Shown here in pieces: positions 30,684 through 42,429 of a stretch of 64,000 nucleotides of DNA (its first letter is position 1; every line of letters begins with the position of its first letter). The notes beneath the pieces were generated by a model. That model ran no database searches, was not told where the DNA came from, and saw only the letters and a program-made list of their open reading frames with translations. This DNA comes from Cyrtodaria siliqua (taxonomy: Eukaryota > Mollusca > Bivalvia > Adapedonta > Hiatellidae). The translations under genes and the position numbers were made by a program. Where the stretch lies: assembly GCA_037043455.1 (NCBI GenBank), contig JAWPHD010001234.1, forward strand, positions 186,001 to 250,000, written 5' to 3'.

Positions 30684-33610
30684 AAGGAAGAGGAGATAAC
30701 CCATGTGTCTCAGTGGTCTTGACATGGGAGGAAGCAAGAGGAGATAACCCGTGTGTCTCAGTGGTCTTGACATGGGAGGAAGTGGAGATAACCTGTGTGT
30801 CTCAGTGGTCTTGACATGGGAGGAAGCAAGAGGAGATAACCCGTGTGTCTCAGTGGTCTTGACATGGGAGGAAGCAAGAGGAGATAACCTGTGTGTCTCA
30901 GTGGTCTTGACATGGGAGGAAGCAAGAGGAGATAACCCGTGTGTCTCAGTGGTCTTGACATGGGAGGAAGCAAGAGGAGATAACCCGTGTGTCTCAGTGG
31001 TCTTGACATGGGAGGAAGCAAGAGGAGATAACCCGTTTGTCTCAGTGGTCTTGACATGGGAGGAAGCAAGAGGAGATAACCCGTGTGTCTCAGTGGTCTT
31101 GATATGGGAGGAAGCAAGAGGAGATAACCCGTGTGTCTCAGTGGTCTTGACATGGGAGGAAACAAGAGGAAGTGAAGAAAACCTGTGTGTCTCAGTGGTC
31201 TTGATATGGGAGGAAACAAGAGGAGATAACCCGTGTGTCTCAGTGGTCTTGACATGGGAGGAAGCAAGAGGAGATAACCCGTGTGTCTCAGTGGTCTTGA
31301 CATGGGAGGAAGCAAGAGGAGATAACCCATGTGTCTCAGTGGTCTTGACATGGGAGGAAGCAAGAGGAAGTGGAGAAAGCCTGTGTGTCTCAGTGGTCTT
31401 GATATGGGAGGAAACAAGAGGAGATAACCCATGTGTCTCAGTGGTCTTGACATGGGAGGAAGCAAGAGGAGATAACCCATGTGTCTCAGTGGTCTTGATA
31501 TGGGAGGAAGCAAGAGGAGATAACCCGTGTCTCAGTGGTCTTGACATGGGAGGAAGCAAGAGGAGATAACCCGTGTGTCTCAGTGGTCTTGACATGGGAG
31601 GAAGCAAGAGAAAGTGGAGAAAACCTGTGTATCTCAGTGGTCTTGATATGGGAGGAAACAAGAGGAGATAACCCGTGTGTCTCAGTGGTCTTGACATGGG
31701 AGGAAGCAAGAGGAGATAACCCGTGTGTCTCAGTGGTCTTGACATGGGAGGAAGCAAGAGGAAGTGGAGAAAACCTGTGTATCTCAGTGGTCTTGACATG
31801 GGAGGAAGCAAGAGGAGATAACCCGTGTGTCTCAGTGGTCTTGATATGGGAGGAAGCAAGAGGATATAACCCGTGTGTCTCAGTGGTCTTGACATGGGAG
31901 GAAGCAAGAACAAATAACCTGTGTGTCTCAGTGGTCTTGACATGGGAGGAAGCAAGAGGAGATAACCCGTGTGTCTCAGTGGTCTTGACATGGGAGGAAG
32001 CAAGAGGAGATAACCCGTGTGTCTCAGTGGTCTTGACATGGGAGGAAGCAAGAGGAAGTGGAGAAAACCTGTGTATCTCAGTGGTCTTGATATGGGAGGA
32101 AACAAGAGGAGATAACCCGTGTGTCTCAGTGGTCTTGACATGGGAGGAAGTAAGAGGAGATAACCCGTGTGTCTCAGTGGTCTTGATATGGGAGGAAGCA
32201 AGAGGAGATAACCCGTGTGTCTCAGTGGTCTTGACATGGGAGGAAGCAAGAAAAGATAACCTGTGTGTCTCAGTGGTCTTGACATGGGAGGAATTGAATT
32301 GAACTGGATTTTATAGTCGCACCAACAGCTAAGGTCATATGGCGACTTTCCGGCTTCCATTGGTGGAGGAAGACCCCAGGTGCCCCTCCGGGCAATTTTC
32401 GTGCATGGGCGGGTACCTGGGTAGAACCACCGACGTTCCGCAAGCCAGCTGGATAGCTTCCTCACATAAAGATTCCTAGGCCCCTGAGGGATCGAACCTA
32501 CAGCGGTGACGGGCAAGTGATTTCAAGTCAGAGACGTTAACCACTCGGCCACGGACGCCCCTGACATGGGAGGAAGCAAGAGGAAGTGGAGAAAACCTGT
32601 GTGTCTCAGTGGTCTTGATATGGGAGGAAACAAGAGGAGATAACCCGTGTGTCTCAGTGGTCTTGACATGGGAGGAAGCAAGAGGAGATAACCCGTGTGT
32701 CTCAGTGGTCTTGACATGGGAGGAAGTAAGAGGAGATAACCCGTGTGTCTCAGTGGTCTTGACATGGGAGGAAGCAAGAGGAGATAACCCATGTGTCTCA
32801 GTGGTCTTGACATGGGAGGAAGCAAGAGGAAGTGGAGAAAACCTGTGTGTCTCAGTGGTCTTGATATGAGAGGAAACAAGAGGAGATAACCCTTGTGTCT
32901 CAGTGGTCTTGACATGGGAGGAAACAAGAGGAACTGGAGAAAACCCGTGTGTCTCAGTGGTCTTGACATCAGAGGAAACAAGAGGAACTGGAGAAAACCC
33001 ATGTGTCTCAGTGGTCTTGACATGTGAGGAAACAAGAGGAACTGAAGAAAACCCGTGCGTCTCAGTGGTCTTGACATGGGAGGAAACAAGAGGAACTGGA
33101 GAAAACCCTTGTGTCTCAGTGGTCTTGACATCAGAGGAAACAAAGGGAACTGGAGAAAACCCTTGTGTCTCAGTGGTCTTGACATGGGAGGAAGCAAGAG
33201 GAAGTGAAGAAAACCCTTGTGTCTCAGTGGTCTTGACATGGGAGGAAGCAAGAGGAAGTGGAGAAAACCCTCGTGTCTCAGTGGTCTTGACATGGGAGGA
33301 AGCAAGAGGAACTGGAGAAATTCCTTGTGTCTCAGTGGTCTTGACATGGGAGGAAGCAAGAGGAAGTGGAGAAAACCCTTGTGTCTCAGTGGTCTTGACA
33401 TGGGAGGAAACAAGAGGAACAGGAGAAAACGTGTGTCTCAATGGTCTTAACATGGGAGGAAACCAGAGGTGGAGAAAACTCGTGCGTCTCAGTGGTCTTG
33501 ATATGGGAGGAAACAAGAGGAACTGGAGAAAACGCGTGTGTCACAGTGGTCTTGACATGGGAGGAAACAAGAGGAACTGGAGAAAACCTGTGTGTCTCAG
33601 TGGTCTTGAC
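30684..33610 (+). repeat. 48/54-bp minisatellite, about 50 units
   Basis: The basic unit is tgtgtctcagtggtcttgac, atgggaggaagcaagaggag, ataacccg (48 bp). A 54-bp variant carries aactggagaaaa or aagtggagaaaa in place of gataa. The left two-thirds is mostly 48-bp units with scattered 54s; the right third (from about 32900) is only 54-bp units. Both lengths are multiples of 3, so stop-free frames persist on both strands (up to 615 aa minus, 272 aa plus; plus-strand period CVSVVLTWEEARGDNP). No start context, splice sites or known domain support a protein. SINE A interrupts it at 32294-32561. Confidence 0.9.
32294..32561 (-). mobile_element. SINE family A (tRNA-Ser-like head) inserted in the minisatellite
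   Basis: The minus-strand head has an A box (tggccgagtggttaacg), a TGA-type loop (cttgaaatc) and a B box (gtaggttcgatccctc). The body has 'cagctggcttgcggaac' and the tail is rich in attgaatt. A perfect 14-bp duplication of array sequence, TGACATGGGAGGAA, flanks it (32280-32293, 32562-32575), so it landed in a pre-existing array. Confidence 0.9.
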
Positions 33611-33633
33611 AATTCTGACTGCGCTATCCAAAA

Positions 33634-33981
33634 CAGGGCTAGAAATTAACATTTTTAGTTTACTAGACCACCGGTCCACCGGTCTAGTAGTTGGGTAAAA
33701 TCACTAGACCTGCTCAAAAGTAACTAGCCCAATATAATATTCAACAGAGAATACTATATTAATTCAAGTTTCGGTTTCTTTATACGAGTTTTACATTTAT
33801 TGAAACTTTGGAAATATCAGGTTTTTAAAATACCTGTTAGGTTAGACAGTGCTGTCACTACATAATCTATCGAATAATTTTTGTTACTAGCCCATCGGGA
33901 CTACCCAGACACAGACTTTGCTAGCCCGGCAGCATTTTTGCTAGCCTCGGGCTACAGGACTAGTGCTAATTTCGAGCCCTG
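33634..33981. mobile_element. hAT-like MITE
   Basis: Ends CAGGGCTAGAAATTAACA and TGCTAATTTCGAGCCCTG are imperfect inverted repeats. CAAAA (33629-33633, 33982-33986) flanks both sides as a 5-bp target duplication. Subterminal 'accaccggtccaccggt' and 'ctagcccg' motifs repeat on both strands. No ORF. Confidence 0.7.
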
Positions 33982-33986
33982 CAAAA

Positions 33987-35250
33987 TCCCTTTAAGTTCG
34001 ACAGTCCTCGACACTGCCATGTCACAGTGAGAAACTCGCAAAACAATAAAAGATGTCCAGCGTGATCTTTGCTATACTTTTGGAATATAACCCAAACCAT
34101 AACAAAGGAAAATTTAGCAAGATTTTTCATAAAACTGGGAATCTTTAATACTGTTTTCAGTATACTAAGGTCAACAGAGGCATATAAAAGGGTTTCGTCT
34201 TAGTACTTGTTACACTAGTGCTTCTTTTTTTCTTTCAATTGGGAATTTTTGTCTCAAAATTGGGAAATAAAGATATGTTTTGGCCTTGGGAATATAGCCC
34301 CATATAATGGCTATAAAAACAGCCAAAAAAAAACACACTGTCAAACATGCTGTTCGAGTGTATTTTAACCCACTAGTGACATAACAATACTTAAGTATCA
34401 GTTTCTCCGACTATCTTCTTGTAATAGATCAGCCAAAACTCCTTGATAATCTCTACTTATATCGGCCATAAAACAAACAAAATGAGCGAACATTTCACAA
34501 ACATTTCACATTGTGTGCAACATCACATGGAAAAGGTGCAGTTTGCGCACTTTCAAGTGTCAGTTCAAAGTCATCAAGACTGCCGCACGGAGAATTTATT
34601 TACATACACCTGTACGTAATCCATTATCTTCTTTATTTAGAGTAACATCAGTAAAATATATTGCGACTTTTGTTTCATTGCCCGACAACAGTGCCAGATC
34701 TTCTTTTGACACTCTGTATTGCTAGTTACGAGACACTCCAAGGAAGTCGCAGACTGTTCAGAATAAATTGAAGTAAAAAAACTCTTGTCAGATTTCTGTG
34801 ACATATCTACGACCTAGGCATACCTATCTTTAAGCAAATTTGTCACACAAGTAACGAATCTTCATTTTGATCAAATATGTATTTTTTTACAGCATTGTCC
34901 CTGTCCTACTCCACTAGCATTCAACATGCTAGTTTTCTATGTTCCAGGAATTTCAGACACTTCTTATTTTGGCGGCATATTCTGGGTTGGTGGTAAACAT
35001 ATTCTTGAGATAATTCTGCGTAACACACTAAACTACTAACAGTCCACCCATATGGCTGCATATGTTTTGTTGGTGGTAAACATATGCTCGACATATTCTG
35101 TGTAATGAATAATGAAACGACTAAAACAGTCTATTAAATCATGTAAGAATTTACTTTTTGTTTAGAATTTGTTATATCAAAAATTACTTACGTAATTACG
35201 TAATGGTAATAAATAAACACTTACACATTATTTCTTTAAACAAAAAATAG
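33987..35250. other. Non-coding stretch with a small imperfect direct repeat
   Basis: 'gttggtggtaaacatat' occurs at 34988 and 35079 as part of a diverged duplication of about 90 bp. Nothing else recognised. Confidence 0.4.
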
Positions 35251-35257
35251 AACTTAC

Positions 35258-35334
35258 TATGTTCCGGGAACATATAGAGCATCTCCTAAATAGGACTCGT
35301 TCTGTTCTGAGAACACATTGAGTTTCTTGGCTTT
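35258..35334 (-). other. Candidate exon with consensus splice sites
   Basis: The minus strand has acceptor CCTATCAG and donor GTAAGT around 77 bp that is open in two frames: KAKKLNVFSEQNESYLGD (phase 0) or, using AAAG as acceptor, QETQCVLRTERVLFRR (which would fit the phase left by exon 36497-36754). Related sequence lies near 47300 and 47470 without good splice sites. It may be a real linker exon of the PTPN4-like gene or repeat-derived. Confidence 0.3.
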
Positions 35335-35439
35335 CTGATAGGAAAATTCTTAACAAATGGATGCCCCCACCAAAACAATCAGCGGAATACATATAAACTG
35401 ACAAAATGACAAAAACTAGAAATGTGTAAATGGGACACG

Positions 35440-35815
35440 GATCAGTGTAAAACATAAAATTTGACGATAAAGGAGTCACAACTCTGGTAATACTGGGTCG
35501 ATTTTGACACCGAAATGACATGCACATCTTGACATCATAGGTAAGCATCCTGTAAAGTTTTGAAGTAATCTGTTGAAGTGTGAAGATCGACACACAAGAT
35601 ATTTTGATGTAGAATTTGACGAAAAAGGAGCCATAACTCCGGTAATACTGGGTCGATTTTGATGCCGAAATGATATGCACATCTTGACATCATAATATGT
35701 AAGCATCCTGTAAAAAAGTTTTGAAACAATCGGTTGAAAACTGGGGCAGAAGATAGACACACAAACTTCTCCGGACCACCCAACACTTGGATGCCATTTG
35801 GTGGTGGGGGGCATA
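35440..35815 (+). repeat. Pearl-like core, two units of about 180-190 bp
   Basis: Two copies of 'ctggtaatactgggtcgatt' / 'ccggtaatactgggtcgatt' with 'atgcacatcttgacatcata' and 'gtaagcatcctgtaaa'. Minus ORFs over it are repeat readings. Confidence 0.65.
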
Positions 35816-35851
35816 AAGAACAATTCTAAAATAATTTACTAGACTGATATA

Positions 35852-36406
35852 ACACGGGTACTAAACACTGACTCTAGCACATTTTGGAGATATATGAAAA
35901 CGAGAGTCAATGACACTTCCGAGGTAGTGACAAGGATTAAAATGACAAAATAAAGGTGAAGTCAGCTCGTTGTTTTTCATAATATCATTAATCCGATTTA
36001 TTTAAAAAATCGGGGTATGATATTCCAATTATATGTGTTCAAAGTATGTCAAAATTATATTATACCTAGGCGTGAAATTAAACAATAATTTGTAATTTTT
36101 TTGCAAATTATACATACTTTACTTCGAACACGTGTAATTGGAATAGCATTCCCCGATTTTTTATACCTATGCGTAAATTAAACAATTTGTAATTTTTTTG
36201 CAACTTATATATACTTTGAACACATATAATTGGAATAGCATTCCCCGATTTTTGAAATAAATCGTTGGATTAATGATATTATGAAAAACAACTAGCTGAA
36301 CTCTTTATTTTGTCATTTTAATCCTTGTCACTACCTCGGAAGTGCCATCGACTCTCGTTTTCATATATCTCAAAAATGTGCTAGAGTCAATGTTTAGTAC
36401 CCGTGT
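35852..36406. mobile_element. Foldback element with near-identical 200-bp arms
   Basis: The left arm from acacgggtactaaaca is matched by the right arm ending tgtttagtacccgtgt, with long identical inner stretches (tgtttttcataatatcatta; attccaattatatgtgttca). The centre holds a partial second copy of the inner arm (attggaatagcattccccga occurs twice on the right). It ends about 90 bp from the donor of exon 36497-36754, inside the following intron. The flanking duplication is at most a few bases (ATA), not resolved. Confidence 0.75.
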
Positions 36407-36496
36407 ATAAGTGGACACTGGATTGTGCACTTATGTGCATTATGGACTATAAATGTCGTACAAACAAACACTTACAGACATACAGAGTGTACTTAC

Positions 36497-36754
36497 TCGT
36501 CTGACTTTTCTGAGTGAAGTGATGCTTGTGATGTTGTTCCTATTTTATAATCGTGCGGTAATGTGGCTCTCTGATGATGATTCACGCCGTCGTAACGATG
36601 AAACGAATGATGGGATGAATTCTGGGCCGTACTGCCCGAGAAAGTTTTTGATTTGGGTATATTTCGATACCCATCTATAGTGTTTTTTTCTACTAAAATC
36701 ACATTTCTGGTTATCCCTCCGACTGTGCGACGCGCGTATCTCTTGCTCGGCGAT
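36497..36754 (-). CDS. PTPN4: PTPN4-like gene, exon 5 of those visible (FERM-adjacent end and linker)
   Basis: This internal exon is 258 bp. The minus strand shows acceptor TGTCCTGTCATTGCAG before 36754 and donor GTAAGT after 36497. Entered in phase 2 (AG|A gives Arg), it reads SPSKRYARRTVGG, then a Ser/His/Asn-rich stretch (SGSTAQNSSHHSFHRYDG) and ends SLHSEKSD plus GA. Joined to exon 49516-49584 it gives SFSRSPSKRYARR, matching the FERM-adjacent motif ARSPSK of PTPN3/PTPN4. In this family the FERM domain targets the phosphatase to the membrane cytoskeleton, and the linker leads to a PDZ domain. The remaining linker is low-complexity and probably disordered. The next exon must start with one base completing the codon; it was not firmly identified. 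Confidence 0.8.
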
Positions 36755-37859
36755 CTGCAATGACAGGACAACACAGGATATGCAAAAAGTTTAAAAGAAA
36801 AGCCACAAGTGTTATAAAAGTTAAGAAAACCCCAATTTAATGCCAATGCATATGTAAAATGTGACAATATAAATGATAATCAGAGTATAAATGTATCACA
36901 TATGTAACTCTCTTCATATTAAACATGGTATACGGAACAAAAAAAGAAACTTCTGCATTTTAAGCTGTGATTTGCATATACACTTTGTACACCAATCTAG
37001 ACACAATTTCATAATTTTATACTTATCACTCAATCATTCTGATCAATATTAATAATCATCAAAATCCAGAGTTAGTGTGTTGCTGCTAAAACATGTTTTA
37101 TTCAAATTGCGAAATCACTATATTGGTATTATAAAGGGAGGTAATCTGAAAATATTCATTCTTGAAAGCTGTATGGCGCACAAGTGAGTGAACAGGTCAG
37201 CTTACTTTCTCCGTCTTTTTGGTGCTGGGGTTATCTTCTGTTTATTTCAATAGAACAAAACTGTGTTAAATCAAAGTTTAAACCACAAGACCCGGAAATG
37301 CTGTTCAAACCAAAACAAGGGGAGTAACTGTGCGTACAAGTTTGATTCAAGGAAAATTGTTTTCATGACAGTGCTGGCCTTTAACAAAGGTATTAACATA
37401 TAAGACCAGACAAAATATATTTTCATTGTGTCTACATGTATGGGTAAAGTTGCGAAAGTTTCTTTTTTTGTTGAGTATATAAGCAACCTTCCACAAAGAA
37501 GGTTAAATCTCCGCTCTTTAAAAGAATATGTACCATGTATGTATACCTAGCAACCACCCTTGCTCTAGTAGCAAAAAGATGAAGTTCTGGATAACCCCCA
37601 CCACCAACTTGATTGTTTTATGGCATATTATTTAATGGCAGGTAAAATATAAACCAACTACTTCAAAACACAAGTAGGCCAATAGGTTGATACATGAAGC
37701 AATTTACACAAGGATATCTTTATCGTTATTTAAGTAATGATCTGGAAACGGAAATTTAAATGCAATGACAAGTTTTGTTTCTATGGAAACATTTTGTTTC
37801 TATGGAAACGAACACAATCACAGAATGGTTTATATAGTAACATGTACAATTAAGCTGCT
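36755..37859. other. Intron sequence, no features recognised
   Basis: Part of the 12.8-kb intron between exons 49516-49584 and 36497-36754. Short ORFs only. Confidence 0.5.
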
Positions 37860-37869
37860 ATGTTCATGT

Positions 37870-38133
37870 GAGGCCCCGGGTTCAATCCTCTGTGGTGCCA
37901 CTGAGTTTCGTCGGCGTGTTCTTGGGCAAGACACTTTCTCTTAGCCTCGTCCGTCGGATGGGGACGTAAACCAGGCGGTCCCGGGTATCGTTCTATCCTC
38001 TGTGCATGTTAAAGAACCATAGGAATCTATTTGATAATAAGAGTAGGGCACGGTTCCCGGATTCCTATGTATCCTTCCCCTCTCTCTGAGACGGCTCTAA
38101 ATAACCTATACTGTGTTGATGAGCCGTTAAACA
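37870..38133 (+). mobile_element. SINE family D, 5'-truncated at the B box
   Basis: Begins at ccccgggttcaatcctc and continues through the SINE D body to 'gttgatgagccgttaaac'. Flanked by ATGTTCATGT (37860-37869) and ATATTCATGT (38134-38143), a 10-bp duplication with one mismatch. Confidence 0.8.
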
Positions 38134-38700
38134 ATATTCATGTTTTTATCAAGCTTCATAAACATTCCTTGAACAGTTTTCAAGTTACCATCCAGAAACA
38201 ACTATTATGAAATATTTTCTATCATGCTTTCATGTATATGTCAAAAATACTGATATATGAAAGTTCTATTTATTAAAAGGCACCACATGTCCACTTAGTT
38301 GGTAAGTGTTGCAAGTTTCATAAAGATACCAAGAACAGTTTCCGAGTTATGACAGGGAACCAAACATTTTAAAACAAATTGGGTTTCCAGTTGCCAGATT
38401 CATGAAGATACGTTGAGAAGTTTTGGAGTTCCCAAAACAACAGTTTAGATTTATGTACCCCCGCAAAAACGTTGTTTTGTTGTGGATTTCAAAGAGGACT
38501 CCCTCAAGGCTTCTCCTCATTAAAACTATAAAACCTTGCTTTTGTAAAGAAAGTGTTTTTTTTAATATAATATATAGTTTTTACTTCAGTAATATCATAG
38601 AAGGTAGCATGGCACCAACAGAGTAGTTAGCACAGCATTGTTAGAAGGAAAATAAATCTGAAAAAAATATTCAATACGTAATTAAAGTTGGAAAGTAAAC

Positions 38701-38760
38701 CAGGCATCAGATAGCGATACCGAAACAAATCAGGCATCAGATAGCGATACCGAAACAAAT
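38701..38760. repeat. Perfect 30-bp tandem duplication
   Basis: Two identical copies of caggcatcagatagcgatac plus cgaaacaaat. Confidence 0.85.
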
Positions 38761-39319
38761 CTAGGTAAACAGAACTGGTATGAATGTAGCACAATGTGAA
38801 TAAATCGATGAATACAACAAAGAAAATAACTAAAACAAATATTTGCCTAGTTTGAAACAATGAAAGCATATATGATGGGTTGAGGTGCAATTATATAATA
38901 CAAGAAACAGATTATATAGAGCAACAGGCAGGCTGGCTACAAGCAAACAGATCGACATTTCAGGGCAGATCAAAAGAGTGTAAGTCAACACCTAACGGTG
39001 CTTATTTTGTCATCAACAGGTAATGGTACTTATTATGTGTGCAATATGGATAAAGAAGAATAGAATTTCTGTATGAATAGCAATTAATGAGAAGGGTTAT
39101 TCCGTTAAAACATAACTGGGACTCCAAAAAGGCAATTTAAAAAACATCCATGGATGAACCATATTTTCGGAAATTGGTTCTTTTAAACTCAATTTTGCAT
39201 CTATGGGTGTGTGTTCAATTTCAAAAGTGCCTTTCTGGGGTCCCATGCATGTTTTAATGGAATAGCCCAAAGTAAAAAGACTTTCCAGAAATTGAAATGT
39301 ACTATCGTGTTATTAAAAA

Positions 39320-40278
39320 TGCTGATGTTGGATGATGACCATGATGATGGCAATGATGAGGATGGCAATGATGATGATGATGATTTAGATTTTCTGTTGA
39401 TGATGATAATGATGGCAATGATGATGATGATGATTTAGATTAGGATGATGATGATGGCAATGATGATGATGATTTAGATTAGGATGATGATGATGGCAAT
39501 GATGATGATGATAATGATGGCAATGATGATGATGATTTAGATTAGGATGATGATGATGGCAATGATGATTTAGATTAGGATGATGATGATGGCAATGATG
39601 ATGATTTATATTATGCTGTTGATGATGATTATGATGATGGCAATGATGATGATGATTTAGATTATGCTGCTGATGATGGCAATGATGATTTAGATTAGGA
39701 TGATGATGATGGCAATGATGATGATGATTAAGATTTTCTGTTGATGATGATAATGATGACACTGATGATGATGATTTAGATTAGGATGATGATGATGGCA
39801 ATGATGATGATGATGATTTAGATTAGGATGATGATGATGGCAATGATGATGATTTATATTATGCTGTTGATGATGATTATGATGATGGCAATGATGATGA
39901 TGATTTAGATTATGCTGTTGATGATGGCAATGATGATGATGATTTAGATTAGGATGATGATGATGACAATGATGATGATTTATATTATGCTGTTGATGAT
40001 GATTATGATGATGACAATGATGATGATGATTTAGATTATGCTGTTGATGATGGCAATGATGATGATGATTTAGATTAGGATGATGATGATGGCAATGATG
40101 ATGATTTATATTATGCTGTTGATGATGATTATGATGATGGCAATGATGATGATGATTTAGATTATGCTGTTGATGATGGCAAGGATGATGATGATTTATA
40201 TTATGCTGTTGATGATGATGATGATGATGATGGCAATGATGATTTAGATTATGCTGTTGATGATAATGATGATGATCT
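39320..40278. repeat. ATG-rich compound minisatellite
   Basis: Higher-order units built from gatgatgatgatggcaatg, gatgatttagattagg and ttatattatgctgttgatg, with lengths of roughly 39-90 bp. The minus-strand 125-aa ORF (HHHHC and PNLNHH periods) is a reading of the repeat. Confidence 0.9.
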
Positions 40279-40329
40279 CACAGACATGTAACCTTTGAGA
40301 GAAATGCAAGACTTAAAGCCAAACAAGCT

Positions 40330-40720
40330 CTATTATTGAGATATCTGACAAAAAAGATATGACCATTTAAAGGTTGTTCTAAAACGAATATGGGAGCTGC
40401 CATTTTTAGAACTATGACATCATAGTTTCATATTATAATATAAGGAATATTGATAAATATCATTTAAAACGAAGAAAATCACTGCAAATGAATGCATGGT
40501 TTTTACTGGTCATATAAAGCATTATTGCCATTAAGTATTACATATTTTTCATACAGCTGCTGTCATTTTTTCATTTTTTCCCTATAAATCAGTAAATTTT
40601 CATATTTATAAATATTCCATATATAGTCATTTAATACTGTGATGTCATACCTCTCGAAATGGCCAATTCCATGTCCATATTAACAGAAAATTCAAATGAT
40701 CATATCTTCTTTCTTTGGCT
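40330..40720. mobile_element. Decayed palindromic element related to 17714-18221
   Basis: Left 'atatgaccatttaaaggttg...tatgacatcatag' pairs loosely with right 'ctgtgatgtcata...gatcatatcttc'. The centre contains 'gaagaaaatcactgcaaatg', found also in the arm of the TTAA foldback. CRE-like TGACATCA / TGATGTCA replaces TGACGTCA. Confidence 0.5.
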
Positions 40721-41042
40721 GAGTCGCTCCATTTAATAAATTAAAAATCTGAGTCTGTTACTTTTCTCCCTTGTTTGTGTGTTGCTTTCAAGAAATTACC
40801 TGTCAGTATTTATTAACATTCACACTAGCCTTTGTTTAGTGCTGTATGGCTACTGTAAAAAGTCACCCTACTACAAGTCAGTGGTGTTATTACTGGGATC
40901 ATCAAGCCCATTCTTTATGGCTTTAAAGTAGAAGACCGCTTAATGTGGTGCCACGGGGCATGAGATGTGTTGCTCCTTACATTACCTCTCATGAACAGAC
41001 TATAGGAAAGTCTGATACTTGTCTCTCTTGTTCGTGTTTGTT

Positions 41043-42415
41043 ACTCAGTATTTATTGTTGCTTCCAAGGAATCCTGTTCTCAGTATTTATTGTTGCTTCC
41101 AAGGAATCCTCTTCTCAGTATTTATTGTTGCTTCCAAGGGATCCCCTTCTCAGTATTTATTGTTGCTTATTGTTGCTTCCAAGGGATCCTGTTCTCAGTA
41201 TTTATTGTTGCTTCCAAGGGATCCCGTTCTCAGAATTTATTGTTGCTTATTGTTGCTTCCAAGGGATCCTGTTCTCAGTATTTATTGTTGCTTCCAAGGG
41301 ATCCCCATCTCAGTATTTACTGTTGCTTACTGTTGCTTCCAGGGATCCCCATCTCAGTATTTATTGGTGCTTCCAAGGGATCCGCTTCTCAGTATTTACT
41401 GTTGCTTCCATGGGATCCCCTTCTCAGTATTTATTGTTGCTACAAAGGAATCCCGTTTTCAGTTTTTTTATTGTTGCTACCAAGGGATCCACTTCTCAGT
41501 ATTTATTGTTGCTTCCAAGGGATACCCTTTTCAGTTTTTATTGTTGCTTCCAAGGGATCCCCTTTTCAGTATTTATTATTGCTTCCAAGGGAGTTCCCTT
41601 CTCGGTATTTATTGTTGCTTCAAAGGGATCCCTTCATAGTATTTATTGTTGCTTCTAAGGGATCCCCTTCTCAGTATTTATTGTTGCTTCCAAGGATCCC
41701 CTTCTCATTATATATAGTTGCTTCCAAGGAATCCCTTTCTCAGTATTTATTGTTGCTTCCAAGGATCCCCTTCTCAGTATTTATTGTTGCTTCCAAGGGA
41801 TCCCCTCAAGGGATCCCCTTCTCTGTATTTACTGTTGCTTCCAAGAGATCCCCTTCTCTGTATTTATTGTTGCTTCCAAGGGATCCCCTTCTCAGTATTT
41901 ATTGTTGCTTGTATGGGATCCCCTTCTCCATATGTATTGTTGCTTCCAAGGGATCCCCTTCTCTGTATGTATTGTTGAATTGAATTGAATTGGGGTTTTA
42001 AGGCGCACCAACACATGAAAGGTTATATGGCGCCTAACAGGAATGAACATGCCAGGCTCATCCTCCATGTACATCGAGATAAAATATGGAGAATGGGCCT
42101 AGAACCTTCTCACCGTGAACTGCAGAGTTGCTGCAAATTCTATTGTAGACAGTCCATTTATGCTGGAGCCACGTTATAGTTTTTCTGCCACTGCTCTAGT
42201 GATATGAGCGAGATTGCACCTGAAACAATGCAGGGGTCATGATGAAGACCTTTAATGAGCATGAACAAAAAATATGAACATGAATTTGGGGAGTTCCACC
42301 ACTCTGCCTTCCCCTCCAATGGGATCTGCAGTGGCCCTATTCTTTGCCCCGTAACCACACGGCGTGTATGTATTGTTGCTTCCAAGGGATCCCATTCTCA
42401 GTATTTATCGTTGCA
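41043..42415 (+). repeat. 35-bp minisatellite, about 27 units
   Basis: The unit is ttctcagtatttattgttgc plus ttccaagggatcccc. It is interrupted by SINE C at 41978-42364 and resumes at 42365. Because 35 is not a multiple of 3 and the unit lacks stops, all three plus frames stay open (237, 206 and 297 aa; LLLLPRD, CCFQGIPF periods). Not a protein. Confidence 0.9.
41978..42364 (-). mobile_element. SINE family C inserted in the 35-bp array
   Basis: The tail side has repeated gaattgaattg and the head side ends ccccgtaaccacacggcg. A perfect 14-bp duplication of array sequence, TGTATGTATTGTTG, flanks it (41964-41977, 42365-42378). Confidence 0.9.
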
Positions 42416-42429
42416 TACTTAAGTTATCA

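Noticed and set aside
32490..32561. Possible tRNA-Ser gene
   Set aside because: It is the head of a SINE with body, tail and 14-bp target duplication.
30669..33649. ORFs of 615, 346, 296 aa (minus) and 272, 255, 248 aa (plus)
   Set aside because: Stop-free readings of the 48/54-bp array on both strands; one runs through a SINE with its tRNA-like head.
39385..39762. Histidine-rich 125-aa ORF
   Set aside because: Product of an ATG-rich compound repeat; the opposite strand is equally repetitive.
40945..41983. Three overlapping plus ORFs of 206-297 aa
   Set aside because: All three frames of a 35-bp repeat; not a protein.
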